Assembly (NCBI GenBank): GCA_035370245.1
Contig: DAOOVO010000003.1
Coordinates: forward strand, 17,523 to 81,522
Direction of reading: 5' to 3'
Source of the DNA: Pseudobacteroides sp035370245
GTDB taxonomy: Bacteria > Bacillota > Clostridia > Acetivibrionales > DSM-2933
DNA: 64,000 bases
This document shows positions 1 through 9,300 of the stretch, in pieces (the first letter of the stretch is position 1; every line of letters begins with the position of its first letter). The position numbers and the translations under genes were made by a program. The notes under the pieces were generated by a model, which searched no databases, was not told where the DNA came from, and was given only the letters and a program-made list of their open reading frames with translations.

Positions 1-52
1 CCTCCTGTCATATAATCAAAATCATTAATGTGCATCATAATTCCAAAATATT

Positions 53-348
53 AAAAAACCCTCATCCCTTACAATGTAAGGGACGAGAGTCATATCCCGT
101 GGTTCCACCCTAATTTTTACTCAAATTAGATGTTTAAGTATTGACATTTTATCAATACTTAAATCTAAATGACTATAACGTATGTCAACGATTAAGCTCA
201 GAGGTGGTCTTCAACTTTACCTTCCTGAAAGCATTCCCAGCCTTTGCATAAGTACCCTCAAACTTAAAGCAAAGATGCTCTCTCTCTTTGAGGAATCTGT
301 AAAATCTACTCTTCTCATCACTGCTCAATAGTAATATTAATTTATTAT
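53..348 (-). promoter_or_regulatory. T-box riboswitch leader, probable threonine specifier
   Basis: Read on the minus strand this is a tRNA-sensing T-box leader. The conserved antiterminator sequence AGGGTGGAACCACGGG lies at about 95-110. It is followed by a strong intrinsic terminator: the stem arms are CTCGTCCCTTAC and GTAAGGGATGAG (87-61), ending in a run of T (58-53). Stem I features, an AGTAG-like bulge and an AGAGAG motif, are visible near 290-260. The specifier region reads GAAG-ACC-ACCTCTGAG near 215-198, which aligned to the usual T-box pattern gives ACC (Thr). The regulated gene lies beyond the left edge; a threonyl-tRNA synthetase would fit. The specifier is an alignment by eye. 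Confidence 0.85.
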
Positions 349-354
349 GTGTTT

Positions 355-383
355 ATTATAACTATATAAAAAAGCATTGTCAA
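355..383 (-). promoter_or_regulatory. Promoter of the left-edge T-box leader
   Basis: On the minus strand a consensus TTGACA (383-378) and TATAAT (360-355) are separated by 17 bases. The pair lies directly upstream of the T-box leader and points out of the window to the left. Read directly from the sequence as a vegetative sigma-A type promoter. Confidence 0.75.
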
Positions 384-591
384 CAAAAGCTCAAAGCATT
401 TTTTTACAAACCCACCCAAAAACAAAAGTTTTCCTGTATAATATATTTAGGGATGAAAATATTTTATTCAATGAATTTATAAATTATTTATTTTATCTAT
501 AAACTAGGGACTTTTTCATAATGTACACTTTTAGCATTATGTAATATTAAGATTAACCGTATTTAATATAATTTATTTACATGGTGCTAAA

Positions 592-1494
592 GTGATAGAA
601 AATGCAGTTAATAGAGATATAAAATACTGCATAATACTTGAAAATAATATTGATTTAAGGGTAATTTCCAGACCAAATAATCCGGTGAATTATTCCGAAG
701 AGTTAATTTCAAGGGGAAGTGAAATCTTGCTTAATTTTTTCCATTACAGAAAGGAAAAATCAAAAGACACAAGTATCAACGATATTATCATTAGAATTAA
801 AAAAGGCGATAGGGACTTAAAAGAGACCTTTCTTAACGACTATAAACCTTTTATAGCTAAAGCAGTCTCTCAAATCACGGGTAAATATATTTACCCCGAT
901 GAAAGTGAAGAATTCTCTATAGCACTGATAGCTTTTAATGAAGCTATTGATAACTTTAATGAAAATACCAATGGTAATTTTTTGAGTTTTTCCAAACAAA
1001 ATATCAAGTGGAAGCTGATTAACTATTACAAAAAGCATTCCAAAGACAAAAATGTTTATCCATTTACATATTTTGACAACGAAGAAAACAAGGATTTCGA
1101 AGAACGGTATCTTACGATTGAGTCAAATCAAGTTTATGAGTCAATTGAGAGAAAAGAACAAATTATTAATTTTTCTAAAAAGCTTAATGACTTTGGAATA
1201 ACATTTGAAGATTTATTGGTTTCCGGGCCAAAGCACAGAGATTCAAAGGAATTGTTGTTGGGTATAGCAAATGAGATTTTCTCAAGGAAAGAAATCTTTA
1301 ATAAGCTTTTAAGCCAGAAAAGCATACCTGTAAACGATCTTCTTAAGGTTACCTCTGTGAGCAGAAGAACCATCGAAAGAAACAGGAAGTTTATTATAGC
1401 TGCTTGTTTGATTTTTAATGAAGACTTTGACTTTTTAAGAAATAGAAAAAACACTTCAAGCATGAAGAAAGATTGTAATATTCAAGATATATAA
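592..1494 (+). CDS. sigI: RNA polymerase sigma factor SigI
   Basis: An alternative sigma factor of the SigI family (300 residues), which in cellulolytic clostridia drives cellulosome and polysaccharide-degradation genes when released by its RsgI partner. Residues about 65-150 hold the region 2-like core, with KPFIAKAVSQITGKYI, the DESEEFSIALIAFNEAI stretch and FLSFSKQNIKWKLINYY. The C-terminal part (about 190-285) ends in a helix-turn-helix around VTSVSRRTIERNRKFI. The first 60 residues are longer than usual for the family. The only start in range is GTG at 592, without a clear ribosome binding site, so the true start could differ. rsgI follows 63 bases downstream, the standard sigI-rsgI pairing. 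Confidence 0.9.
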   Translation: MIENAVNRDIKYCIILENNIDLRVISRPNNPVNYSEELISRGSEILLNFFHYRKEKSKDTSINDIIIRIKKGDRDLKETFLNDYKPFIAKAVSQITGKYIYPDESEEFSIALIAFNEAIDNFNENTNGNFLSFSKQNIKWKLINYYKKHSKDKNVYPFTYFDNEENKDFEERYLTIESNQVYESIERKEQIINFSKKLNDFGITFEDLLVSGPKHRDSKELLLGIANEIFSRKEIFNKLLSQKSIPVNDLLKVTSVSRRTIERNRKFIIAACLIFNEDFDFLRNRKNTSSMKKDCNIQDI

Positions 1495-1557
1495 AAAATT
1501 GATACCTTCTATTTATTTTATTTTATATTGTTATTACACAGAAAAGAGGTAATGAAT

Positions 1558-3384
1558 TTGTATAGGGTGGGTTACATTTTTAGTATTCTATCCTCAGATG
1601 TCATAGTCATGACAGAGGATCTCGAATTTTACAAAATAAGACGGCGTTCAGACATGATTGAAATAGGGCAGGAAATCAGCTTTTCAGAGGATGAAATCAT
1701 ACCTGTCAAAAGCAGAAAGCCCAATTTATTGAGATTTGGTGTTATAGCCTCCGGCTTGGCAGCTGCTATTGTTTTGATTTTTATTGGTTTTTTCACAAAC
1801 TTCACAAATACATCTAACGAAATCTATGCCTATATAGATGTGGATACAAATTTAAGCGTAAGATTGAATATAGATAAAGAAAATAAAGTTGTAGATATCG
1901 ATTCCCAGAATACAACTACCAAAGAAATTCTTAACAATTCAGATTTTAAAAATAAATCATTGAGCGATGCACTCACTACCATTGTTGAAAAATCAAAGCA
2001 GCATGGATTTACAACTGACAGCAGTGATGAATATCTTTTGATTTCTGCTTCAATCAAATCAGATGGAGGTAACAGTGAAGAGCAAGACAGCCTTGAAAAT
2101 CTCGTTCAGAATGTATATAGAGATATAGAAGAAATAGATAATCTTAATGTAAACAAAAGAATAATCAAAGTAGATTTCGAAATCTGTAAAATTGCAACAG
2201 CAAATAATGTTTCCATGGGAAGATATATCACATATATTGAGTCAAAAAATAGAGGTGCAAACCTTTCCATTGAAGATATAAGGGAAGGTTCTATAGGCGG
2301 CATCATGAAAAAGGCTGATCTGGCTGATATAACAAATATTAATGGTAATAACAGTAAAGATATAGATGCAAACAAGAACACAGATAAAAGCGTTGCTTTG
2401 AATCAAGATACCAACAAAACAATTGAAAATCCATTACCTAAGTCCAATGACAACAATAATAGTCGTAAACAGTCTCAGAATAATAAGAAAGGCACCGCTA
2501 CACAGGTTAGAAATACGCCTGTGCCTAAACACACTCCTAATCCGACTAAAAATACACCGATTATATTTACATTTAAACTCCCTACACCTACACTCTTTAT
2601 TCCTACATATAATCCGACAAAGTTTTATCCTGTTGCAACGCCGGCAGTTACTGTACATAATACACCAATAGTAACTGTACATAATACACCAATAGTTACC
2701 GTATATAATACACCAACTCCTGCAAATAACTGGCCTGTTTATGTAGGAACTTATGTACCGCAACCAATAAATACGCCTACAAATGTGCCTAAAACTCCTA
2801 CACCTACTTATCCACAAATACCAATACCCACATTTAATTTTACTTCTCCTGTTGAAATCGCAATAAATCGGGCTTCGAATATCACTCAAACAAGTGCCTT
2901 TATAAGCGGAGCAGTCACAAAGTTCGAATATAAAGACTTTTATGGAGTCGGTTGTAATATAACATTATTTTATTGGGAAGCAAGTAACCCAATGCATGTG
3001 AAAGTTGCAGCTTCAATAAACAAAAATGATTTTCCTGCTGATATTTCAGCTACTATTTATGATCTCAAGCCAAATACTACTTATCAGTTTAAAGTTACTG
3101 TGAACTACTATTTTAACAGCAGAATTGAGACATTTAATACATTACCGTTGGAAATCCCAAAAAGTATTCCAACACCGACAGAAGCTGTAAAGTATAACCC
3201 TACGCCTACTAAAAATATGTGGGTATTTCCTACACCGGCAATACCGGATTATTGGTGGAATACTCAGCCACAGGTATATATGCCGCAATACACATTTGCA
3301 AAGCCCACAGATTTGTATACCCCGGTACATACCAATATGCCGCCACCTACACCAACAAGAAATTCAATGTATCATCCATTTTAA
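1558..3384 (+). CDS. rsgI: RsgI-type membrane anti-sigma factor with Fn3-like ectodomain
   Basis: Anti-sigma factor expected to hold SigI at the membrane. An N-terminal cytoplasmic RsgI_N domain (about residues 1-50) is followed by one transmembrane helix (about 58-82, VIASGLAAAIVLIFIGFF). Next come the conserved periplasmic RsgI domain with YIDVDTNLSVRLNID (about 88-170), a long Thr/Pro-rich linker, a beta-sandwich resembling fibronectin type III (about 455-550, with LKPNTTYQFKVTV) and a second Pro/Thr tail. No CBM, GH or PA14-type sugar sensor is recognisable, unlike the best-known cellulosomal RsgI proteins. TTG at 1558 is preferred because the GAGG at 1546 is 8 bases upstream; ATG at 1552 is only 2 bases from it, and 1528 lacks a site. 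Confidence 0.85.
   Translation: MYRVGYIFSILSSDVIVMTEDLEFYKIRRRSDMIEIGQEISFSEDEIIPVKSRKPNLLRFGVIASGLAAAIVLIFIGFFTNFTNTSNEIYAYIDVDTNLSVRLNIDKENKVVDIDSQNTTTKEILNNSDFKNKSLSDALTTIVEKSKQHGFTTDSSDEYLLISASIKSDGGNSEEQDSLENLVQNVYRDIEEIDNLNVNKRIIKVDFEICKIATANNVSMGRYITYIESKNRGANLSIEDIREGSIGGIMKKADLADITNINGNNSKDIDANKNTDKSVALNQDTNKTIENPLPKSNDNNNSRKQSQNNKKGTATQVRNTPVPKHTPNPTKNTPIIFTFKLPTPTLFIPTYNPTKFYPVATPAVTVHNTPIVTVHNTPIVTVYNTPTPANNWPVYVGTYVPQPINTPTNVPKTPTPTYPQIPIPTFNFTSPVEIAINRASNITQTSAFISGAVTKFEYKDFYGVGCNITLFYWEASNPMHVKVAASINKNDFPADISATIYDLKPNTTYQFKVTVNYYFNSRIETFNTLPLEIPKSIPTPTEAVKYNPTPTKNMWVFPTPAIPDYWWNTQPQVYMPQYTFAKPTDLYTPVHTNMPPPTPTRNSMYHPF
2647..2718 (+). repeat. Three tandem 24-bp repeats in rsgI
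   Basis: Three consecutive 24-base units (2647-2670, 2671-2694, 2695-2718), differing at a few positions, encode the octapeptide VTVHNTPI and variants in the Pro/Thr linker of RsgI. The period keeps the reading frame, so copy number can change linker length without breaking the gene. Confidence 0.85.
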
Positions 3385-3419
3385 TAAATGATTATAGGAA
3401 TACATTTATAACCGCAAAA

Positions 3420-3456
3420 TAAGGAGGCTTGTCAATTTAACAAGGCCTCCTTATTA
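3420..3456. terminator. Bidirectional terminator between rsgI and the GerMN gene
   Basis: Inverted repeat with arms AAGGAGGCTTG (3421-3431) and CAAGGCCTCCTT (3441-3452), flanked by A-rich sequence on one side and T-rich on the other. It sits between convergent genes and can serve both. Confidence 0.8.
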
Positions 3457-3506
3457 TTATATTTACGCTTCTATCATGTTTATATTTCTATTACTTTTAT
3501 AAATAT

Positions 3507-4529
3507 TTAATTCTTTATAACTTTTTCATTTCTATAAAACGGTTTATCAAATTCCATATCGGAATATGTCTCAACGACCTTTCCTTCAATTAGGAACTGT
3601 ACTTTTTTTACATCTTTTAATTCTGTCAGTGAATTTACTATTGAATTTATTGTGACAGCCCCTCCGGCTGATCCTGCAAAAGCATTATTGATAAACTCCT
3701 TAGAAAGATTTACTTCACAAGTTCCATCTTTGGTAATGTTTACAGATATAATTCTCGTATTCTCAGGCATAACAGGAAATAACTCTTTATTTTGAGGTCC
3801 CTTTAATATTTCGTTCATGACTTCTTTTACAATAGTAGAATTCGCCCCTACAGTAACTTTTCTCTTTTCACCGACAATAAAATTAGAATCCGGACCTCCA
3901 AAATAAACCGTAACGACTTGCGATTGATCCGCTGAAACAGATCCGTTTTTATCCAGATTAACCCTTCCCATTTCTCCAAATGCTTTACCGTTTGAATCCA
4001 ACAGCTCATGACCTTCTACCAATATTTTTACCTTTTCAATACCGGAAATGCCGGTTAACGTATTAACAACAGAAATTCTTTTAAATTCCTCCGATACATC
4101 GGGTTCCTTTATTTTGTATTCCTTTGAAAAGTCAACAACGGCAACATTTCCGTCCCTTTTTATACCTAAGATTGAAACTCCCTTAGGCAATGTTTCTCTC
4201 AATTCCGCTTTTCTCGGTCCCTCTATCAAAGCTTCTACAGTTGCCCTCAAAATAGCCATTTCACTTATTTCAATGGTTCTAACTTCCTGGACCAATGCAG
4301 AGTAGTCTTTATTTAAAAAATACAGTGCTACCTTTTGCTTTGTACTGCTTTTTTCCTCATCACTGACCTTACTGCTATTACCATTCTCTGATTGTACGGC
4401 CTTCTTATTTTGAATAGGAGTTGCCTCATCTATATTGGATTTAGTCGTCCTGTTGTTTGTATCAAAATTGCATGCTGTCAATGTAACCAGCAAAGAAACA
4501 ATCAATAGTGCAATACTTTTCTTTATCAT
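3507..4529 (-). CDS. GerMN-domain spore lipoprotein
   Basis: A 340-residue exported lipoprotein. The N-terminus has a short positive region, a hydrophobic stretch and the lipobox LTAC (Cys20), predicting lipid anchoring outside the membrane. After a Ser/Asn-rich linker come two GerMN (sporulation and germination) domains: about 65-175 (VALYFLNKDYSALVQEVRTI to VKILVEGHEL) and about 200-325 (VTVYFGGPDSNFIVGEKRKV to VQFLIEGKVVETY). GerM of Bacillus has the same double domain and acts in spore formation and germination; an equivalent role is inferred. The gene stands alone, converging on rsgI. The GGAGG upstream is about 15 bases from the ATG, a rather long spacing. Confidence 0.85.
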   Translation of the reverse strand: MIKKSIALLIVSLLVTLTACNFDTNNRTTKSNIDEATPIQNKKAVQSENGNSSKVSDEEKSSTKQKVALYFLNKDYSALVQEVRTIEISEMAILRATVEALIEGPRKAELRETLPKGVSILGIKRDGNVAVVDFSKEYKIKEPDVSEEFKRISVVNTLTGISGIEKVKILVEGHELLDSNGKAFGEMGRVNLDKNGSVSADQSQVVTVYFGGPDSNFIVGEKRKVTVGANSTIVKEVMNEILKGPQNKELFPVMPENTRIISVNITKDGTCEVNLSKEFINNAFAGSAGGAVTINSIVNSLTELKDVKKVQFLIEGKVVETYSDMEFDKPFYRNEKVIKN

Positions 4530-4626
4530 ATCGGCAAATATTATCCTCCATTTCGTTTAGACTCAAAATGCTGAATCATAGATAATTATAGCACAACGTT
4601 TAAAAACCATCAAAGAGATATTAATT

Positions 4627-5478
4627 CTATTTTAGGGTAACATTATCCTTTATTCTATTAAACTTGCTCTGGCCAATTCCCGGCACATTCAACAGGTCCT
4701 CAATGGCCTTAAACTCACCATTTTTATTTCTATAGTCCACAATATCTGCTGCAATTGCAGGTCCAATACCCGGCAATGCATCCAATTCTTCCGCAGAAGC
4801 AGTGTTAATATTTATTTTAGCATTTGCAGCACCAGTTTGCTGGCTTTTTTCACTTGGTAACACTCCTCCGCTGTCCTTAACAATACTGATACCACTTCCA
4901 GCTTCATTACTTGCTGCTCCATTATTTGCATTTTTGTTATTTGCATCTCCATTATCCGAAGTTCCATTATTTCCTGTCGCCTTACCGCTTGATTTATTAT
5001 CGCCAGACTTAGGGGCTTTAGTGCTTGTTCCGCTGTTTGATTCCTTGTTCTCAGTGACAGCATCGGCTTCCTTCTTGGATTTTATATCAAGCCATACATT
5101 TTCATTTAAAGCATATACCATATTGATATTTTTGTCTGCATCATCAGTTAAACCTCCTGCAGCATTAATGGCATCATAAATCAATTGCCCCTTTTTAAGC
5201 GTTATTATTCCCGGCTTTTTTACACAACCGGTTATATATACCTTTATTTCTTCCTGAACTTCTTTGGGTGTAGGATTAGAGAGTTTATTGTCAGTTGGAG
5301 TAGCGGCTGCATTAACAGTAACGACAGGGTCTTCATCTTGTGAAATAAATATGATAGGTTGTTCTCTTATCTTAATCAAATATCCTATTAATGCTAGAAA
5401 AGCAAGTAAAATAACCGCAGACAAAGCCAGAAAGCTCTTTTTGATGTAGATTTCCCTACCAAAGAACTTAAATTCCAT
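4627..5478 (-). CDS. comEA: ComEA-like helix-hairpin-helix DNA-binding protein
   Basis: A membrane-anchored DNA-binding protein of 283 residues, related to the competence DNA receptor ComEA. An N-terminal helix (about 15-33) anchors it. Residues about 78-130 form a SLBB domain (VYITGCVKKPGIITLKKG). A low-complexity Ser/Asn/Gly/Lys linker follows (about 140-215). The C-terminal tandem helix-hairpin-helix (about 222-283) shows ININTASAEELDALPGIG and LLNVPGIGQSKFNRI. In ComEA this module binds incoming double-stranded DNA without sequence preference. No other competence genes are adjacent. A GGAGG site lies about 10 bases before the ATG. Confidence 0.9.
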   Translation of the reverse strand: MEFKFFGREIYIKKSFLALSAVILLAFLALIGYLIKIREQPIIFISQDEDPVVTVNAAATPTDNKLSNPTPKEVQEEIKVYITGCVKKPGIITLKKGQLIYDAINAAGGLTDDADKNINMVYALNENVWLDIKSKKEADAVTENKESNSGTSTKAPKSGDNKSSGKATGNNGTSDNGDANNKNANNGAASNEAGSGISIVKDSGGVLPSEKSQQTGAANAKININTASAEELDALPGIGPAIAADIVDYRNKNGEFKAIEDLLNVPGIGQSKFNRIKDNVTLK

Positions 5479-5620
5479 ATAAAGCTTACCTCCTCATTTT
5501 ATTGCGGAAGCTTAGAATGCCTGATTGAATTTTTTGCATAATATACTAATTCTTCATACAAAGAAAAAAATCCTTTAGATTTGGTCCAAAAATTAACCGA
5601 TTGAAATTAACTAATGTATT
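5479..5620. other. Short intergenic region, nothing recognised
   Basis: AT-rich spacer between the end of the phosphopantetheinyl transferase gene and comEA. Apart from the comEA ribosome binding site near 5488-5493 no ORF or strong hairpin is seen. Confidence 0.5.
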
Positions 5621-6328
5621 CTATATCTCCACCGCAATTGATATGCAAAAATCTTTGCATCGAAAGGATTTAAGCTCTATAACCATGTCCTTATCTTTAA
5701 AAGAGTCACTTGTTGTATCTAACACGGAAAAATCCATATTCATTCCAAGTTTGTAAAGCTTTGAAACGGATTCCTTTCTTGTCCAATAGGTCATTGCTTT
5801 CCATGAATACTCGTCCTGATCTATACAGTTTTTAAGTATCTGTCTTTCATTCTCTGTATAAAAATACTTGATAAGAGATTTGTCAGGCATGAATATGTTT
5901 TCAATATCCACCCCTATTTTCTTTTCCGCAACTACTCCGATGCAATAAGGATAAGAATGGGTAATTGAAGCCGTATAAGATTGGTATTGTGAAATGTAAG
6001 GGGCAGAGTCTGCCCCTTTTAATACATCTATCATACCAAAATCGCTTTTTGCTTTTAATTTCATATATTTTCTGAATGCATTTTTGACAGCATACCTTCC
6101 GGCAACCCACTGCAGTCTGTTCTTATGTATCTTGATTTTTTTCAGGTATGCTATTTCAGCATCCGAAAGTATCTTGTAAATGTTATTTGAGGCAAGAATC
6201 CCGCTTTTTTCTAATATTGACATATTTATTATATCAAAATTAAATCCATACACTTTAGAATTCTGCATGAGCCATTCATTAATTAATTCTTCTGTTTTTT
6301 TATCCTTGCCGCCCAATAATCCCGTCAT
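5621..6328 (-). CDS. Sfp-type 4'-phosphopantetheinyl transferase
   Basis: Predicted to move 4'-phosphopantetheine from CoA to carrier domains of the adjacent synthase and ACP. At 235 residues it has the two-lobed Sfp/ACPS fold size. The Mg-binding signatures are present: IGVDIENI (about 134-141) and WTRKESVSKLYKLGM (about 182-196), matching the WxxKEA-type motif. Its ATG overlaps the stop of the PKS gene by 4 bases, so translation is probably coupled. This makes the cluster self-sufficient for carrier activation. Confidence 0.9.
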   Translation of the reverse strand: MTGLLGGKDKKTEELINEWLMQNSKVYGFNFDIINMSILEKSGILASNNIYKILSDAEIAYLKKIKIHKNRLQWVAGRYAVKNAFRKYMKLKAKSDFGMIDVLKGADSAPYISQYQSYTASITHSYPYCIGVVAEKKIGVDIENIFMPDKSLIKYFYTENERQILKNCIDQDEYSWKAMTYWTRKESVSKLYKLGMNMDFSVLDTTSDSFKDKDMVIELKSFRCKDFCISIAVEI

Positions 6329-9300
6329 GAATTAATTCGCCTCACTATTACTCCCTTTGCGTAGTAATTTACATCATCATTTTCATCAAACATAATAACA
6401 TCATAAGTCTTCATTTCGTCATTTTGGCTTATGAGTTTTCCATAAGCTCTATAGTTTCCAAGTGTTCGAGGCACATTAACCACTCCAAACTCATCAATCT
6501 TCCATGGCAAATGGACTTTACCGCTGACTTCAGCGGAATGTATGCCGCATGCCTGCATGAGAGAATCCATAAAAACCGGATTTATAAGCAAATTATCGAG
6601 ATTATATTGCTTATTGGTAATTTGCTCTTCCGACATAAATACTGAATAGACAATTGAGTCCTCATCTATTTTAACCTTGTTTAATTTTATGCAGTTGTCG
6701 TCCATGAACAGCGGTCCAAAGCCTATGCCATTCTTTATTTTCTTTGACTGTTCTTCTAAGAGATCTCTTACATAGTATTCCCTCATGTCCTTATCTTCCA
6801 GTTTCTTTAAATACATAATGTCCTGATAACTACCGAGTAAACCTGAAAATTTCATATTGTTAAGCTCATTGAGCCTTCCCTCCATATTTTTAGGCTGGAA
6901 GTAATTATAGAAAATCGCATTATACCAATCATTTTCAATTTCCGAAGGCACCATGATTATTTCTTGTGGGTTCTCACGATGCAGTTTTAATGGATTGGTA
7001 AGTGTAATATCTTTGAAGCAATACTGCTTCTTCCTTCCATACAATAGGCTGTGGAATTCCGCACAAATCTCCATAAAACCTACAGCCGGCATCAATGGTG
7101 TGTTACCAAGCAAATGATTTTTTATTATAGGATCCCTTTTCACAGAAAGAACTTTATATACATTTTGAATTTTTCCGTCCTTTTTGCTGACCCAGTCAAT
7201 AAAAGGCGTCTTTAAAGTGCTTTCTTTGATGACGGTATATTCTTTAAAGCTGCCAAGTCCTCTGCTCATAACAAATTCAGCGGCACTTAGTCGACTTGTT
7301 AATAAATTTATAAACTCTTTAACTCCTCTGTCAGGCTCTATAAGGTGGATTCCCAATTCCTCGGAGTTTGATTTTACAAACTCATTCCTCCATGCCATAC
7401 CCATATCTCTCCAGCCCGACCATGCAATGCTGATGGCCTGAACATCTTTGTTTTCTTTACCAGCCATAGACATGAAACTTGTTATAAAGCTGTTGGCCGA
7501 GCAATAATCTATCTGTGCCTGATTTCCAAATCGACCTGATATGGAAGAAAAACCTACTATAACATTTAAATCGTTCTTATTTACAAGCCTGTATAAATTG
7601 CATAAACCCTTTGCTTTAACATTGAAAATTTCATTGAACTCTTCCAATGTTTTTTTATTAAGCAGATTGCTTTTTTCTATACCTGCAGCATGGACAAGCA
7701 CATTGATGGGCCCATGAGCATTAATTGCACTATCTAAAGCGGATTTAAGCCTGTCATAGTCACTTACATCGCAATCAATGTACAATACGGAGCAATTCTT
7801 TGATTTTAGTTCATTCATAACGGTATAAACAGATATGGACTTTAGTATTTTGTCATACTCCCTCTGGACTTCTATAGGTGTTGCTTTTAATCCCTTTTCC
7901 AAAAGAGAACGTCTGATTTCAACTTTCTTTTTCTCTAAAGAAGCTTCGTCCATTCTTGATATTTCCTCAATATCGGGGGGCAAAGGAGTCCTGCCCAATA
8001 TAGTAAACTTTCCTGTTACTCTTTTTGACAAGCCTTTTATTATTTCCGCAGTTATTCCGTTTCCACCGCCGGTAATAAGAAAATGATCTCCATTTAGATT
8101 TAGGTCGTTTTTTAATTCTGACCTATCCAAATTATCAAGTTTTATAACTACTCTTTTAGAGCCAATATAACCTACTTCGCTGTAAGTGCTGCAAGCTTCA
8201 ATCTCATTTAATATTTTTGATAAATCTTCATCTCCAAGAATTTTTTCTTTAGATGCCCCAATATCCAACACTTTAACTACGCAATCAGTAAACTCTTTTC
8301 CAAGTCCTTTATAGAACCCGCAGATAGCTCCGTAGAACGGATCGTGTATTACATCCGGATTATCGGTAAATCCAAAACCGCCATCCATACATACCGCTGC
8401 AACTATCCTTATCTTAGGCTTTTTTACAGCTTTTAAGAGATTCTTATAGAAAACGAACCTTGCCTCGCTGCTTAATGTAAGATATTTATTCTCTTCCTCA
8501 ATAGACAGCTTGGTAAAATCTATGCATAATCCAATATGAGTCAAATCAATTATGACGTCAATGTTGTTATTTGCCAGTGTCTCTATTTGTTTTTCCAAAC
8601 TTTCCATATCTACTGGATATGTAAAGTTTATAATGCTCAAATTATCGGTATATGCTCCAAAGTAATGTGCTGCACTTTCTAAAGATTCCCGGTTGTCACC
8701 AATTATCAGAATATTTTTTTTTTGAATATCGAAATCTTTAGATGTAATATCCTCCTCCTCAACTACAGGTACTTGTATGCATAATTCCCTTTCAATATTA
8801 TCCTCAGCAGCTTTATTATTTTCAGTAGCTTTCTCATCATTATTGTCAATATCGGCATTAAAATTGCTTTCTACCAATTCAATAATGGAGCCTATTGTCT
8901 TTATTTTGGAAGGATTAAATACAGCCGTGTCCTCAATTTTAAACTTCTCTCCAATTTTAGAGAAAATTGAAGCTTGCTTTATTGTATCTATTCCAAGATC
9001 TGCTTCAAATTCCATTTCATTTTCCAGCATTTCCTTTGGGTACATTGTTATTTCAGATATTATGTCCAAAATAATATCTCTATTGCCGCTATTTGAGGAA
9101 ACTACTTTATTTTGGGATTCCATTACGATATTTTTAGATTCCGATTCCTTATTTTCATCTTTCAATCCTTTATTTTCGCTTTTCCCTTTGGTCTTGCTAT
9201 GTAAAAATTTTACAATATGCCCTATAGTGGGATAATTTGACAGTGCAACGGAACCTTCATAATTTAGCCCAAACTTTTCAGACAGCATTGAAAAGATTGT

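Noticed and set aside
411..442. C-rich run and TATAAT before sigI as a SigI-type autoregulated promoter
   Set aside because: The spacing and the CG-containing -10 element expected for SigI promoters are not present, so it cannot be supported.
2434..2889. 151-codon minus-strand frame opposite rsgI with many Cys/Arg residues
   Set aside because: Antisense to the Pro/Thr linker; its composition is a by-product of the repeated coding strand.
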